NCBI RefSeq assembly: GCF_030269665.1
Contig: NZ_BSTS01000006.1
Coordinates: forward strand, 62,001-126,000
Reading direction: 5' to 3'
From: Actinomycetospora sp. NBRC 106375
Lineage (GTDB): Bacteria > Actinomycetota > Actinomycetes > Mycobacteriales > Pseudonocardiaceae
Length of the DNA: 64,000 bases
This document shows, in pieces, positions 15,362 to 23,314 of the stretch; position 1 is the first letter of the stretch, and every line of letters begins with the position of its first letter. The notes beneath the pieces were generated by a model. That model did not search any database and had not been told where the DNA came from. It saw only the letters and a program-made list of their open reading frames with translations. The position numbers were made by a program, and so were the translations under genes.

Positions 15362-16119
15362 CCGCTCGCGACCGCCTCGCGCCCCTGCTCACCGTCCCGC
15401 TGCCCGACGGGGACGCGCCGTACGTCGACCTCGTGGAGGGCCGCCCCGGCTCCCGCGGACGCATCCAGGACCTGTGGGAGTCCGGGGGCGGGGCCGGGGT
15501 CTACGACTGGGTGGTCGGCGCCGGGGACCGGTACGGCTCGCACATGCCGGACCTCGTCGGGGGCGGGGTGTTCCGCGACTTCTACGGCGTCGCCCGGCGC
15601 CTGGACCTCGTCGGCGGGGAGACGGTGCTCGACCTCGCCTGCGGTCCGGGGACGTTGACCGGACACCTCGCCGAGGGCGTCGGCGCCGACGGGCTGGTGA
15701 TCGGCGCGGACCTCTCCCCCGCGATGCTCACCCGCGCCGCCCGGGCGGTCACGGCGGCGAACACCGTGTTCGCGCGCGCCGACGCGATGGCGCTGCCGCT
15801 GCGGGACGCGTCCCTCGACGCCGTGTGCTGCTCGCTGTGCCTGCAGCTCGTGCCGGACCTCGAGACCGCCCTGACCCAGCTCCGGCGGGTGCTCCGCCCG
15901 GGCGGGCGCCTCGCCGTCACCGTGCCCGCCCACGGGCGCGGCCCGTTCCGCGCGTTCACCGAGGTCCTCGCCCGCGGGGGTCAGGCGCGGCTGTTCCGGC
16001 GCGGCGAGATGGCCGACGCCCTCGTGCGCCACGGGTTCGTGCGTGTCACGACGCGATCGGACTCGGTGCTGCAGATCGTCGACGCGGTCGCCCCCGGAGC
16101 AGCGCCCCCGCGAGGCTGA
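15358..16119 (+). CDS. Class I SAM-dependent methyltransferase
   Basis: A 253-residue protein of the UbiE/Methyltransf_11 type. The SAM-binding motif I VLDLACGPGTLTGHL is near residue 95, with acidic GADLSPAMLTRA after it. Later motifs are FARADAMALPLRDASLDAVC and QLRRVLRPGGRLAVTVPAHG. The GTG start overlaps the stop of the WS/DGAT gene, so it should act on a lipid or related metabolite, but the substrate cannot be told. The 3' end overlaps the opposing PAP2 gene by 74 bp. Confidence 0.87.
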   Translation: MTARDRLAPLLTVPLPDGDAPYVDLVEGRPGSRGRIQDLWESGGGAGVYDWVVGAGDRYGSHMPDLVGGGVFRDFYGVARRLDLVGGETVLDLACGPGTLTGHLAEGVGADGLVIGADLSPAMLTRAARAVTAANTVFARADAMALPLRDASLDAVCCSLCLQLVPDLETALTQLRRVLRPGGRLAVTVPAHGRGPFRAFTEVLARGGQARLFRRGEMADALVRHGFVRVTTRSDSVLQIVDAVAPGAAPPRG

Positions 16120-16726
16120 TCGCCCCGGTGGTCGCCAGGACCACGCCGAGCGCGGCGACGACGTCGCTCGGACGGTGCCACCCGGCGACCATCGTGGCCA
16201 CGCCCGCGATCCCCGTGACCGCGAGCCCGGCGAGGACCGCCGGCGGCCGCAGCACGCGCGGGACGACGAGCACGAGGGCGACGCCGAGCGACGCGACGAG
16301 GGTGACGTGGCCGCTGGGCAGCGAGTTGGCGTCCGTGGAGTCGGGCCGCACGAGGCCCGCCTTGAGCACCTGGGTGATCAGCTGGGCGCCGAGCACCAGC
16401 GCGACGACGGACACCGCCCGGGCGCCCCGTCCCCGGGCGAGGGCCAGGCCGGCCAGGGCGACGACGGCGAGCGCGACCGTGGGGATGCCGACGATCTCCA
16501 GGAGATCGAGGGCCTCGCGACGCAGTCCGAGCCCGAGCGCGGCGCGCAGGACCGCGTCGTCGACGGCCCGGCCTGAGGCGTCCAGCACGCCCACCACGTA
16601 GGAGACGATCACGGTGCCGGCGCCGAGGAGGATCGCGACCAGCCCGGCGACCGCCCCGCCCCGCCCGTCCCGCCGCGGCGGCGCGTCGAGCAGGGGCACG
16701 GTCCGGGCGTGCGCGATCGACGTCAT
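16046..16726 (-). CDS. PAP2-family membrane phosphatase
   Basis: A 226-residue membrane protein with about six hydrophobic helices. The type 2 phosphatidic acid phosphatase signature is complete: K-x6-RP (KAGLVRP), PSGH (LPSGHVTLVASLG) and the last motif with H and D (GWHRPSDVVAALG). It dephosphorylates a lipid phosphate or polyprenyl pyrophosphate on the outer side of the membrane. ATG at 16726 was preferred over GTG at 16735; neither has a strong ribosome-binding site. A phosphatidate phosphatase beside a WS/DGAT would suit triacylglycerol synthesis, although the genes are convergent, not one operon. Confidence 0.9.
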   Translation of the reverse strand: MTSIAHARTVPLLDAPPRRDGRGGAVAGLVAILLGAGTVIVSYVVGVLDASGRAVDDAVLRAALGLGLRREALDLLEIVGIPTVALAVVALAGLALARGRGARAVSVVALVLGAQLITQVLKAGLVRPDSTDANSLPSGHVTLVASLGVALVLVVPRVLRPPAVLAGLAVTGIAGVATMVAGWHRPSDVVAALGVVLATTGAISLAGALLRGRPRRRSAAPSPIAS

Positions 16727-16869
16727 GCCCACCACGCTGCGCGCGCACGGTGTGGCCCGCCTGACCGCTTGCTGTACGGCACCTGAGAACCATCAGCGGT
16801 GGCCCACCGCGGACACCTGGCGTCCGTATCGCCACACGGTCGCGACGACACGCTCACCCGACACGCCGG

Positions 16870-16902
16870 CGGCCGGGCCCCTCCTCGAGAGGGACCCGGC
16901 CG
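16870..16902 (-). terminator. 14-bp hairpin after the sortase-Excalibur operon
   Basis: CGGCCGGGCCCCTC at 16870-16883 pairs with GAGGGACCCGGCCG at 16889-16902 with one mismatch, loop CTCGA. It lies 23 bp beyond the stop of the leftward sortase gene. Confidence 0.7.
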
Positions 16903-16924
16903 TCGCTCGCGTGCCGTGCTCCAC

Positions 16925-17593
16925 CTACGCGCGGTAGGCCTCCACGGCGTGGCCGAACACCACGATGTTGTCCTCGTAGCTGCGCACGTCGGCGTCGAAG
17001 TCGCCGCCGCAGGTGATCATCCGCAGCGCGGGGTCGCCGGTCGGCCCGTAGACCTCCGCGGTCGGGAAGGCGTTCTTCGACACCTCCGCGACCCGGTCTA
17101 CCGCGTAGACCACCGTGACGCCGTCGGTGCGCTCGACGAGCACCTGGTCGCCGGCCGCGACGTCGGCGAGACGGGCGAACCCGCCCTGCGCGCCGTGGTA
17201 GTTCACGTGGGAGGCGTAGATCGCCGGGCCGGTCTGGCCGGGCGCCGCGCCGCCGCGGTAGTGGCCGACGGTCGTGGCGTCGCCCGGGACCTCGAGGCGG
17301 CGGTCCTCGGTCTGGCCCAGCTCGGTGAGCTGCCGGGTGTCGACCCCGATCGACGGGATGCGCAGCGCCGCCGTCTCCGCGGGCTCGAGCGGCAGCGCCA
17401 CCGCGGTCCGCTGGGCGGGGAGCTCGACGGTCGCGGGGCCGGTGCGCTGGGACGAGCCGCCCTGCACGTAGGCCACCACCGCGAGCAGCGCGAGGACGAC
17501 GAGGATGCCGATCGTCGCCCGGGTCCCGACGCCGGAGCCCTTCGCGGTCCTGTCGGCCCGCGGTTCCGGGGTGCGGTCGGTCGTCGTGGTCAC
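16925..17593 (-). CDS. Class F-like sortase
   Basis: A 222-residue membrane-anchored transpeptidase. One N-terminal helix is at about residues 24-43, and the sortase fold follows from about 75. Catalytic residues are visible: His129 in ASHVNYHG, Cys195 in LRMITCGGDF, and Arg204 in VRSYEDNIVVF as the likely third residue. The sequence RIPSIGVD before the core is typical of class E/F enzymes. It would cut a sorting signal on the outer face and join the protein to the cell wall. It is the second gene after an Excalibur surface protein (5-bp gap), so that protein is its probable substrate. Confidence 0.92.
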   Translation of the reverse strand: MTTTTDRTPEPRADRTAKGSGVGTRATIGILVVLALLAVVAYVQGGSSQRTGPATVELPAQRTAVALPLEPAETAALRIPSIGVDTRQLTELGQTEDRRLEVPGDATTVGHYRGGAAPGQTGPAIYASHVNYHGAQGGFARLADVAAGDQVLVERTDGVTVVYAVDRVAEVSKNAFPTAEVYGPTGDPALRMITCGGDFDADVRSYEDNIVVFGHAVEAYRA

Positions 17594-17598
17594 GGCGC

Positions 17599-18747
17599 TC
17601 AGCCCTGCCGCGCGAAGCGACGGACCACGACCATGCCGGTGACACCGAGGCCCGCGAGGGCGCCGGCCGCCAGCGCGACCTCGACGTCCGACGCGCCGGT
17701 CCCCGTGCTGCCGTCACCGGTCGAGACGCCACCCTCGGGGTAGCCGTCGTAGTGGACGTAGGCGACCTCGTCGTCGTCGTGCGCGTTCCACTCGCACGCC
17801 ACACCGTCGTCGTCCCCGTCGAGGCGGAACGGGTCGGAGCGGTCCCAGTCGAGGATCGCGTTGGCCTCGTCGTAGGTCAGCTCGTCGCAGTCGACGTCGT
17901 AGCGGTGGTTCCAGTACGTGAAGTACACGGACCGGACGTCGAAGGAGACGCACTCGTGGTAGCAGCGGACGACCTCCTGCTGCACCTGCTCCGGGTCGGC
18001 GGTGCCGTTGACCGCGAGACGGTCGCACAGGCCGGTCAGCGCCTGGCTCACCTGCGTGACCTGCGCGTCGGGCACGGACAGCCCGCTCGCGAAGAACCGG
18101 CACACCTGCTGGGCGGTCGGGTTCGACGGCAGCTCGGTGAGGCGGTTCCCGCCGAGGGGCAGGTTGCCCTTCCCGGGCTCGAAGGTGACCGGGAGCGTGG
18201 TGCCGTCCGGCAGCTGGATGGTCGTGAGCTGCTGGGCGAGCTGCTGGCCGCTGTCGGCGACCGCCGCGCGGGTCACCGGGGCGCCGGCGCCGGTGGCGTC
18301 GTCACCGCCCGTGGTCGTGGGCGCGGTCGCGGTGGTGGTCTCGGTCGTGGTCTCGGCGGTCCCCGTCGTCGAGCCCGGGGCGGTCGCCGCACTGCGGGCG
18401 GCGCTCGACTGCCCGCTCCCGGAGCCGGGGGTGGCCGACCCGCCGCCGTCGACCGCGTCGGTGGTGCCGTCCGCCGGGGTGACCCCTGCGACGCTGCCCG
18501 AGGGGACGGAGCTCGAGGTGTCGGTCTCGGGCGCGGTCGAGGTGGTCGTCGTGGTCGTCGTGGTCGTCGAGGAGCTCGTGGTCTCGCACGCCCCGCCGAC
18601 CCACGACCCTCCGGCGTCGTTGCACTCGGCCTCGGTCGTCGCGCTGGTGATCGGCGCCGCGAGCGCCAGACCCGGAGCCATCACCGCCAGTCCCACGCAG
18701 CCGGCCAGCACGACCGCGGCGCTGCGGCTGCTCCGTCGACCCCTCAT
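17599..18747 (-). CDS. Excalibur-domain surface protein, probable sortase substrate A
   Basis: A 382-residue exported protein. Residues 1-31 form a signal peptide ending LALAAP. A small two-cysteine motif (ECNDAGGSWVGGACE) is at 41-55. A Ser/Thr-rich stalk with a run of Thr covers about 56-160. A Cys-containing helical region leads to the Excalibur calcium-binding motif at 287-320 (DGDDDGVACEW). The tail is GYPEGGVSTGDG (335-346), a hydrophobic helix (about 354-375) and RRFARQG. Signal, helix and basic tail have the layout of a cell-wall sorting signal, but without LPxTG. The same tail occurs in the protein at 19001. It is followed by a sortase gene after 5 bp. Confidence 0.86.
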   Translation of the reverse strand: MRGRRSSRSAAVVLAGCVGLAVMAPGLALAAPITSATTEAECNDAGGSWVGGACETTSSSTTTTTTTTTSTAPETDTSSSVPSGSVAGVTPADGTTDAVDGGGSATPGSGSGQSSAARSAATAPGSTTGTAETTTETTTATAPTTTGGDDATGAGAPVTRAAVADSGQQLAQQLTTIQLPDGTTLPVTFEPGKGNLPLGGNRLTELPSNPTAQQVCRFFASGLSVPDAQVTQVSQALTGLCDRLAVNGTADPEQVQQEVVRCYHECVSFDVRSVYFTYWNHRYDVDCDELTYDEANAILDWDRSDPFRLDGDDDGVACEWNAHDDDEVAYVHYDGYPEGGVSTGDGSTGTGASDVEVALAAGALAGLGVTGMVVVRRFARQG

Positions 18748-19000
18748 CCGTACTCCTCGTCAGGTGCCTGCGGCCGAGTGCTCTCAGCCGTATGACCCAC
18801 GCTTCGCACGGAGAGTCACCGTCGTTACCGGATCTTTGGCCTGCCTTGGGAGACCACCCGTTCAGGTGACGGCGCGACGTCGTCGCCGGTGATCACAGCG
18901 CGGCGCCCCGACGAAGACGGCAAGGCCGACATCCGTACCCATCCGAGGCCCACGCCGTTAGGGCGATCGGAGGACACGGGCGAACAGATCGGGTCGGGAC

Positions 19001-19684
19001 ATGGGGAACGGGCGTCGGCGCGTGGCGAGCGCGCTGGTCGGGCTGGTCGCGGCGGGGATGATCTCCACCGCCGGGATCGCGGTCGCGGAGGACGGGGACG
19101 GCGGCGGAAGCGGCTCGGGCTCGGGCTCGGGCGACAACAGCCTCGGGTCGGTGATCGGCGGCCTGATCGACGGCCTCACCGGGCTCCTCGACGGCGACGG
19201 CTCGTCGCCGGTCCCGGACATCCCGTCGCTGCCGCTCCCGGACACGGGCAGCTCGTCGAGCACGTCGTCGCCGACCACCTCGCCGTCCACCGGCGTCACC
19301 ACGGAGACCGAGACCGTGACCGTGCCGCCGGTGGTCTACGGCCCGGGGAGCCCGTACTACCACTACGTGGTCCCGGTCCGACCCGTGTACCTGCTGAACT
19401 GTTGGGACTTCGCGGACCGCGCGGACGCCCAGGCGGTGCTCATCGCCGACCCGTCGGACCCGAACAACCTCGACGGCGACAACGACGGCCGGGCGTGCGA
19501 GTGGGGCGTCGGCGGTCCCCGCTACCACCACGGCTACCCCGTCGGCGGCGTCGCCACGGGTGACGGCTCCGGGTCGGGTGCGACGTTCGGTCAGGTCGCC
19601 TTCCTGGTGATCGCCGGCATCGGGGCGGGCGCCGGGGTCGTGCGCGGCGGCCAGGTCGTCGCGGCCCGGCGGCGGACGGTCTGA
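19001..19684 (+). CDS. Excalibur-domain surface protein, probable sortase substrate B
   Basis: A 227-residue exported protein. The signal peptide ([20 protein letters not shown]) ends near AVAED. A Gly/Ser/Asp-rich linker and a Ser/Thr stalk follow. The Excalibur domain covers about 134-171 ([13 protein letters not shown], then [12 protein letters not shown]). The C-terminus is [12 protein letters not shown] (178-189), a hydrophobic helix (about 199-215) and AARRRTV. An LPDTG string at 79-83 is internal and not followed by a helix, so it is unlikely to be the sorting signal. Two sortase genes follow, the first only 1 bp after the stop. It is divergent from substrate A; the 253 bp between them must hold both promoters. 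Confidence 0.86.
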   Translation: MGNGRRRVASALVGLVAAGMISTAGIAVAEDGDGGGSGSGSGSGDNSLGSVIGGLIDGLTGLLDGDGSSPVPDIPSLPLPDTGSSSSTSSPTTSPSTGVTTETETVTVPPVVYGPGSPYYHYVVPVRPVYLLNCWDFADRADAQAVLIADPSDPNNLDGDNDGRACEWGVGGPRYHHGYPVGGVATGDGSGSGATFGQVAFLVIAGIGAGAGVVRGGQVVAARRRTV

Positions 19685-19685
19685 G

Positions 19686-20354
19686 GTGGCCGCACCCGAG
19701 GCACCGCCGGAGACCCCGTCCCGGCGCGAGGGCGTCCTCGACAAGGCGACCGGCCGCATCACCGCTCTCGTGCTCGCGGTGCTCGCCGTCGGCGTCCTGG
19801 TCGCGTTCCTCAACAGCGGCGACGAACCGGAGGGGCCGCGGAGCACGTCGCTGCCGCCGGCCGAGCGCGTGAGCGTGCCGACGCCGCTGCCGGCGGCGCC
19901 GATCACCGGTGTCGACGCCCCGACGATCGGGCTGAGCACCGGCGACACCACCAGCCTGGGCCTGCGCGACGACAACTCCCTCGACGTGCCCAGCAACGCG
20001 GCCACGGTCGGCTGGTACGAGCGCAGCGCGAGCCCGGGCGAGGTCGGGCCGGCCGTGCTCGCCGCGCACGTGGACTTCCGCGGCGAGCAGGGCGCCTTCG
20101 CCCGCCTCGGTCAGCTGCGGCCCGGCGACACCGTCGAGGTCCACCGGGCCGACGACACCACCGCCGTGTTCGCCGTCGAGAGCGTCGACCGGTTCGCCAA
20201 GGACGCCTTCCCGACCGACGCGGTCTACGGCCCGACGCCCGACAGTCAGCTCCGCATGATCACCTGCGGGGGCGTGTTCGACGAGCGGACCCACAGCTAC
20301 CAGGACAACGTCGTCGTCCGGGCGCACCTCACCGGGGCGTACCGGCCGATCTGA
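19686..20354 (+). CDS. Class F-like sortase, second paralogue
   Basis: A 222-residue sortase with an N-terminal membrane helix (about 25-42). The active-site His128 is in LAAHVDFRG and Cys194 in LRMITCGGVF. At the position of Arg204 in the leftward sortase it has His203 (THSYQDNVVV); Arg201 is close and may substitute. The GTG at 19686 is one base after the Excalibur gene stop, so translation is coupled. The product should sit at the membrane and process that protein. It is more similar to the third sortase than to the first (GVDAPTIGLST and VGPAVLAAHV shared), implying a local duplication. Confidence 0.9.
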   Translation: MAAPEAPPETPSRREGVLDKATGRITALVLAVLAVGVLVAFLNSGDEPEGPRSTSLPPAERVSVPTPLPAAPITGVDAPTIGLSTGDTTSLGLRDDNSLDVPSNAATVGWYERSASPGEVGPAVLAAHVDFRGEQGAFARLGQLRPGDTVEVHRADDTTAVFAVESVDRFAKDAFPTDAVYGPTPDSQLRMITCGGVFDERTHSYQDNVVVRAHLTGAYRPI

Positions 20355-20410
20355 GCCGCCCGACCGACACGCCGGTCGTCCGACCCACGCCGACACCGCT
20401 CCGTGGGGGC

Positions 20411-21040
20411 ATGCTCGACCGGGTGAACGGCCGGATCGCCGCCCTCGTGCTCGCCGTGCTCGCGGTCGGCGTGCTCGTGGCGTTCGTCGGGCAGGGCAGC
20501 GGCCCGTCCGATCCCCCCGCGGCGGCCGGTCCGCCGGTCCCGCCCGGCACGCGGGTGCCCGTCCCCGTGCCGCTGCCCGCCGCGGACATCACCGGCGTCG
20601 ACGCCCCGACGATCGGGCTCTCCACCCGCGAGACCACCGACCTGGGTCTGGGGCCCGACGACGCCCTCGAGGTGCCGCGGGACGCCGAGACGGTCGGGTG
20701 GTACGACGGCGGAGTCAGCCCCGGCGAGGTGGGCCCCGCCGTGCTCGCGGCCCACGTCAACTACCGCGGTGAGCAGGGCGCCTTCATCCACATCGGGCGG
20801 ATGAAGGCGGGCGACGCCGTCGAGGTCCACCGCGACGACGACACCACCGCGGTCTTCACCGTCGACCGCGTCGAGCAGGTCGCGAAGGCCGCGTTCCCCA
20901 CCGAGGCCGTGTACGCGCCGACGCCCGACGGGGAGCTCCGCATGATCACCTGCGGTGGGGAGTTCGACGGCGGCGCCGGCAGCTACGTGGACAACGTCGT
21001 CGTCTTCGCCCACCTCACCTCGGCCTACCGCACCGCCTGA
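20411..21040 (+). CDS. Class F-like sortase, third paralogue with an altered active-site region
   Basis: A 209-residue sortase. The membrane helix is at residues 8-26, His115 is in LAAHVNYRG and Cys181 in LRMITCGGEF. The Arg that follows the Cys in the first sortase is replaced by Gly (GAGSYVDNVVVF), and the only Arg after the Cys is in the terminal AYRTA. Activity may therefore be reduced or use a different residue. The ATG at 20411 gives a short cytoplasmic tail; an upstream non-ATG start in the same open frame is possible. It is probably cotranscribed with the two genes before it. Confidence 0.88.
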   Translation: MLDRVNGRIAALVLAVLAVGVLVAFVGQGSGPSDPPAAAGPPVPPGTRVPVPVPLPAADITGVDAPTIGLSTRETTDLGLGPDDALEVPRDAETVGWYDGGVSPGEVGPAVLAAHVNYRGEQGAFIHIGRMKAGDAVEVHRDDDTTAVFTVDRVEQVAKAAFPTEAVYAPTPDGELRMITCGGEFDGGAGSYVDNVVVFAHLTSAYRTA

Positions 21041-21049
21041 CGGCCGGGG

Positions 21050-21092
21050 CGAGGGCCGCGCGAACTCGGGGGGAGAGTCCGCACGGCCCTCG
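21050..21092. terminator. 18-bp imperfect hairpin between convergent operons
   Basis: CGAGGGCCGCGCGAACTC at 21050-21067 pairs with 21075-21092 with two mismatches. It lies between the third sortase stop and the leftward GT39 stop at 21121, so it can serve both strands. Confidence 0.7.
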
Positions 21093-21120
21093 CGGGCACC
21101 GGCCGTGCCGGTGGTCCGGG

Positions 21121-23241
21121 TCAGGACCTCGGGGCGCTCAGGTCGTAGACGGTGCGCCCTCCGACGTCGATCGGCGTGAAGTGCTGGGTCACCCAGGTGC
21201 GGATCTCCGCCGTGGTGCCCCGCGCGCCGGGCCCGCCGCGGCCGACTCGGGCATCGTCCCCGGGAGACCGGCCGGGAGCCCCACCGCCCGGGCCCCCGCC
21301 CTCGACGTAGTAGCGCACCTGTCCCGACGCGACATCGGCCTGGAACTCGGCCAGGGTCGGGGCGGGGTCGCTGCCCATGAAGCCGCCCATCGCCATCACC
21401 GGGACGCCGCTGGCGAGCTGCAGCGGTGCCTGGCTCATGGCGCCGTCGGTCGCCGCCGCCCACCGCGTGCCCGCGCCCCGCAGGAGGGCGACGAGCTGTG
21501 GTGACGGGGTCTCGCCCTCGGGGCCGCCCCTCGTCGCACCGCCGCGGGCACCGTCGCGCGCCCCGCCGTCGCGGCGGCCGCCCGGCCCCCCGCCGGGGCC
21601 ACCTGTTCCGCCGAGCGGGCCCGCGCTGACGATCGAGCCCTGGTGCGGGGTCACGGCCGTCTCGGCCGCGAACGCCGTCGACCCGCCCAGCACGGCGACG
21701 AGCGCGGCGAGCACCCCCACCGTCGCGACCCGACTCCACCGGGCCGGCGGGACGAGCACGGCGAGCGCGCCGAGGACCCCGACGACGAGCAGCACCCAGC
21801 GCGCCCACGGGAGCCACGCGTGCTGGGTGAGGATCACCGCGCTCCACGCCGCGGTGCCCGCGACGACGACCGCGAGGACCACCCGCGACCAGAGCTCCGT
21901 CCGGCGACGCCACACGACGGATGCCCCGACGGCCGTCGTCAGCGCGATCCCGGGCGCCAGGGCCACGGTGTAGTAGGGGTGGATGATCCCGCTCATGTAG
22001 CTGAAGACCAGCGCGTGCACGAGCATCCACGCGCCGGCGAGGACCAGCAGGCCGCGGGTGCGGTCGGTGCGCGGGGCCCGCCGCAGGGCCCAGAGCGCGG
22101 CGGCGAGGAGCACGATCGCCGCGGGCAGCAACCAGGATGCCTGGCCGGAGAACTCGGAGGTGAACAGCCGCTCGATCCCGGCCTGCCCGCCGAAGCCCCC
22201 GCCGGGGCCGCCGGGACCGCCGCCGGGGCCTCCCATCGCGCCGGGTCCACCCATGCCGCCGGGACCACCCATCGCGCGGGGTGCGCCCGCGGGGGGTGCA
22301 CCGCCGCCGGGTCCGCCGCCCGGGCCGCCCCCGCCGCGCTCGTTGCCGAAGATGCGGCCGAGGCCGTTGTAGCCCAGCGCGAGCTCGAGCAGCGAGTTGG
22401 TCGTCGACCCGCCGATGTACGGCCGCGACGAGGCCGGCCAGATCTCGACGAGCGCGACGAACCAGCCGGCCGACACGACGATCGCGGCGGCACCCGCGAG
22501 CAGGTCGCCGATCCGGCGGCGCAGGCGGGACGGGGCGACGACGAGCACTCCGAGCGCGAGGGCGGGGACGACGAGCATCACCTGGAGCTGCTTGGTGAGG
22601 AAGCCGAGGCCGACGAGCGCACCGGTGGCGACGATCCACCACGTCCCGGCCCGCCGACCGGCGGCGTCGATCGCCCGGGTCGTCGTGTACAGCGCCGCGA
22701 CCATGGTCAGGACGAGCATCGCGTCGGGGTTGTTGAACCGGAACATCAGCACCGCGACCGGTGTCGCGGCGAGCAGCGCCCCGGCGGCTAGCGCGGTGCG
22801 CGGACCGGCCCAGCGCCGCGCGGTGAGGTAGAGCAGCCCGACCGACGCGACGCCCATGAGGGCCTGTGGCGCGAGCATCGACCACGGGCCGAACCCGAAG
22901 ATCCGCCCGGACAGCGCCATCACCCACAACGAGGCCGGCGGTTTGTCGACGGTGATCAGTCCCGGTGCGTCGAGGGCACCGAACAGCCAGGCTTTCCACG
23001 ACTGGGTCCCGGCCTGCACCGCGGCGGCGTAGAACGTGTTCGCGTCGCCCGTCGCGCCGAGGTTCCACAGGTAGGTCAGCGCGGTGACGGCGAGCAGGCC
23101 GAGCAGCGCCGGGCGCACCCAGCGGGGGTCGTCGGCGCGCCCGCGCCACGCCCGCCGGACCCACGGGGGGCGCGGGGGCGAGCTCGGGTCGGCGGGCGGC
23201 GCTGACGTGGCGACCATGTCGGGGTCGGTCGCGGTGCTCAT
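21121..23241 (-). CDS. GT39-family membrane glycosyltransferase, paralogue 1
   Basis: A 706-residue polytopic protein of the ArnT/PMT-like GT39 superfamily (YkcA/YkcB type), which moves a sugar from a polyprenyl phosphate to an acceptor outside the membrane. Family blocks include YLWNLGATGDANTFYAAAVQ, FITVDKPPASLWVMALSGRI-like LITVDKPPASLWV, and RFNNPDAMLVL. A long Gly/Pro/Met-rich loop (GGPGGMGGPGAMGGPGGG) is inserted after the ninth or so helix. The C-terminal outer domain has LASGVPVMAMGGFMGSDPAP and TVYDLSAP. It is the last gene of a leftward operon with a GT2-GtrA gene and another GT39. Sugar and acceptor are unknown. Confidence 0.9.
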   Translation of the reverse strand: MSTATDPDMVATSAPPADPSSPPRPPWVRRAWRGRADDPRWVRPALLGLLAVTALTYLWNLGATGDANTFYAAAVQAGTQSWKAWLFGALDAPGLITVDKPPASLWVMALSGRIFGFGPWSMLAPQALMGVASVGLLYLTARRWAGPRTALAAGALLAATPVAVLMFRFNNPDAMLVLTMVAALYTTTRAIDAAGRRAGTWWIVATGALVGLGFLTKQLQVMLVVPALALGVLVVAPSRLRRRIGDLLAGAAAIVVSAGWFVALVEIWPASSRPYIGGSTTNSLLELALGYNGLGRIFGNERGGGGPGGGPGGGAPPAGAPRAMGGPGGMGGPGAMGGPGGGPGGPGGGFGGQAGIERLFTSEFSGQASWLLPAAIVLLAAALWALRRAPRTDRTRGLLVLAGAWMLVHALVFSYMSGIIHPYYTVALAPGIALTTAVGASVVWRRRTELWSRVVLAVVVAGTAAWSAVILTQHAWLPWARWVLLVVGVLGALAVLVPPARWSRVATVGVLAALVAVLGGSTAFAAETAVTPHQGSIVSAGPLGGTGGPGGGPGGRRDGGARDGARGGATRGGPEGETPSPQLVALLRGAGTRWAAATDGAMSQAPLQLASGVPVMAMGGFMGSDPAPTLAEFQADVASGQVRYYVEGGGPGGGAPGRSPGDDARVGRGGPGARGTTAEIRTWVTQHFTPIDVGGRTVYDLSAPRS

Positions 23242-23256
23242 CGGTTCTCCGGGTTC

Positions 23257-23313
23257 ATGATCGAAGTACGGATACGGACGCTGAGTGTCTGTGACGGCAC
23301 TTCGCTGACAACC
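23257..23313 (+). repeat. 57-bp palindromic dispersed repeat, copy 2 (intergenic)
   Basis: It occupies almost the whole 73-bp gap between the GT2-GtrA and GT39 genes. It begins ATGATCGAAGTACGG, ends TTCGCTGACAACC, and has the inner palindrome GGACGCTGAGTGTCT. It aligns without gaps to the complement of 10654-10710 (47/57 identical). Confidence 0.75.
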
Positions 23314-23314
23314 C

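Noticed and set aside
16809-16832. Third full copy of the 57-bp palindromic element
   Set aside because: Only about 24 bp resemble the centre of the element and the outer arms do not align, so it is mentioned only as weak similarity.
19235-19249. LPDTG in the Excalibur protein at 19001
   Set aside because: It is in the middle of the chain (residues 79-83), followed by a Ser/Thr linker and not by a hydrophobic helix and basic tail.
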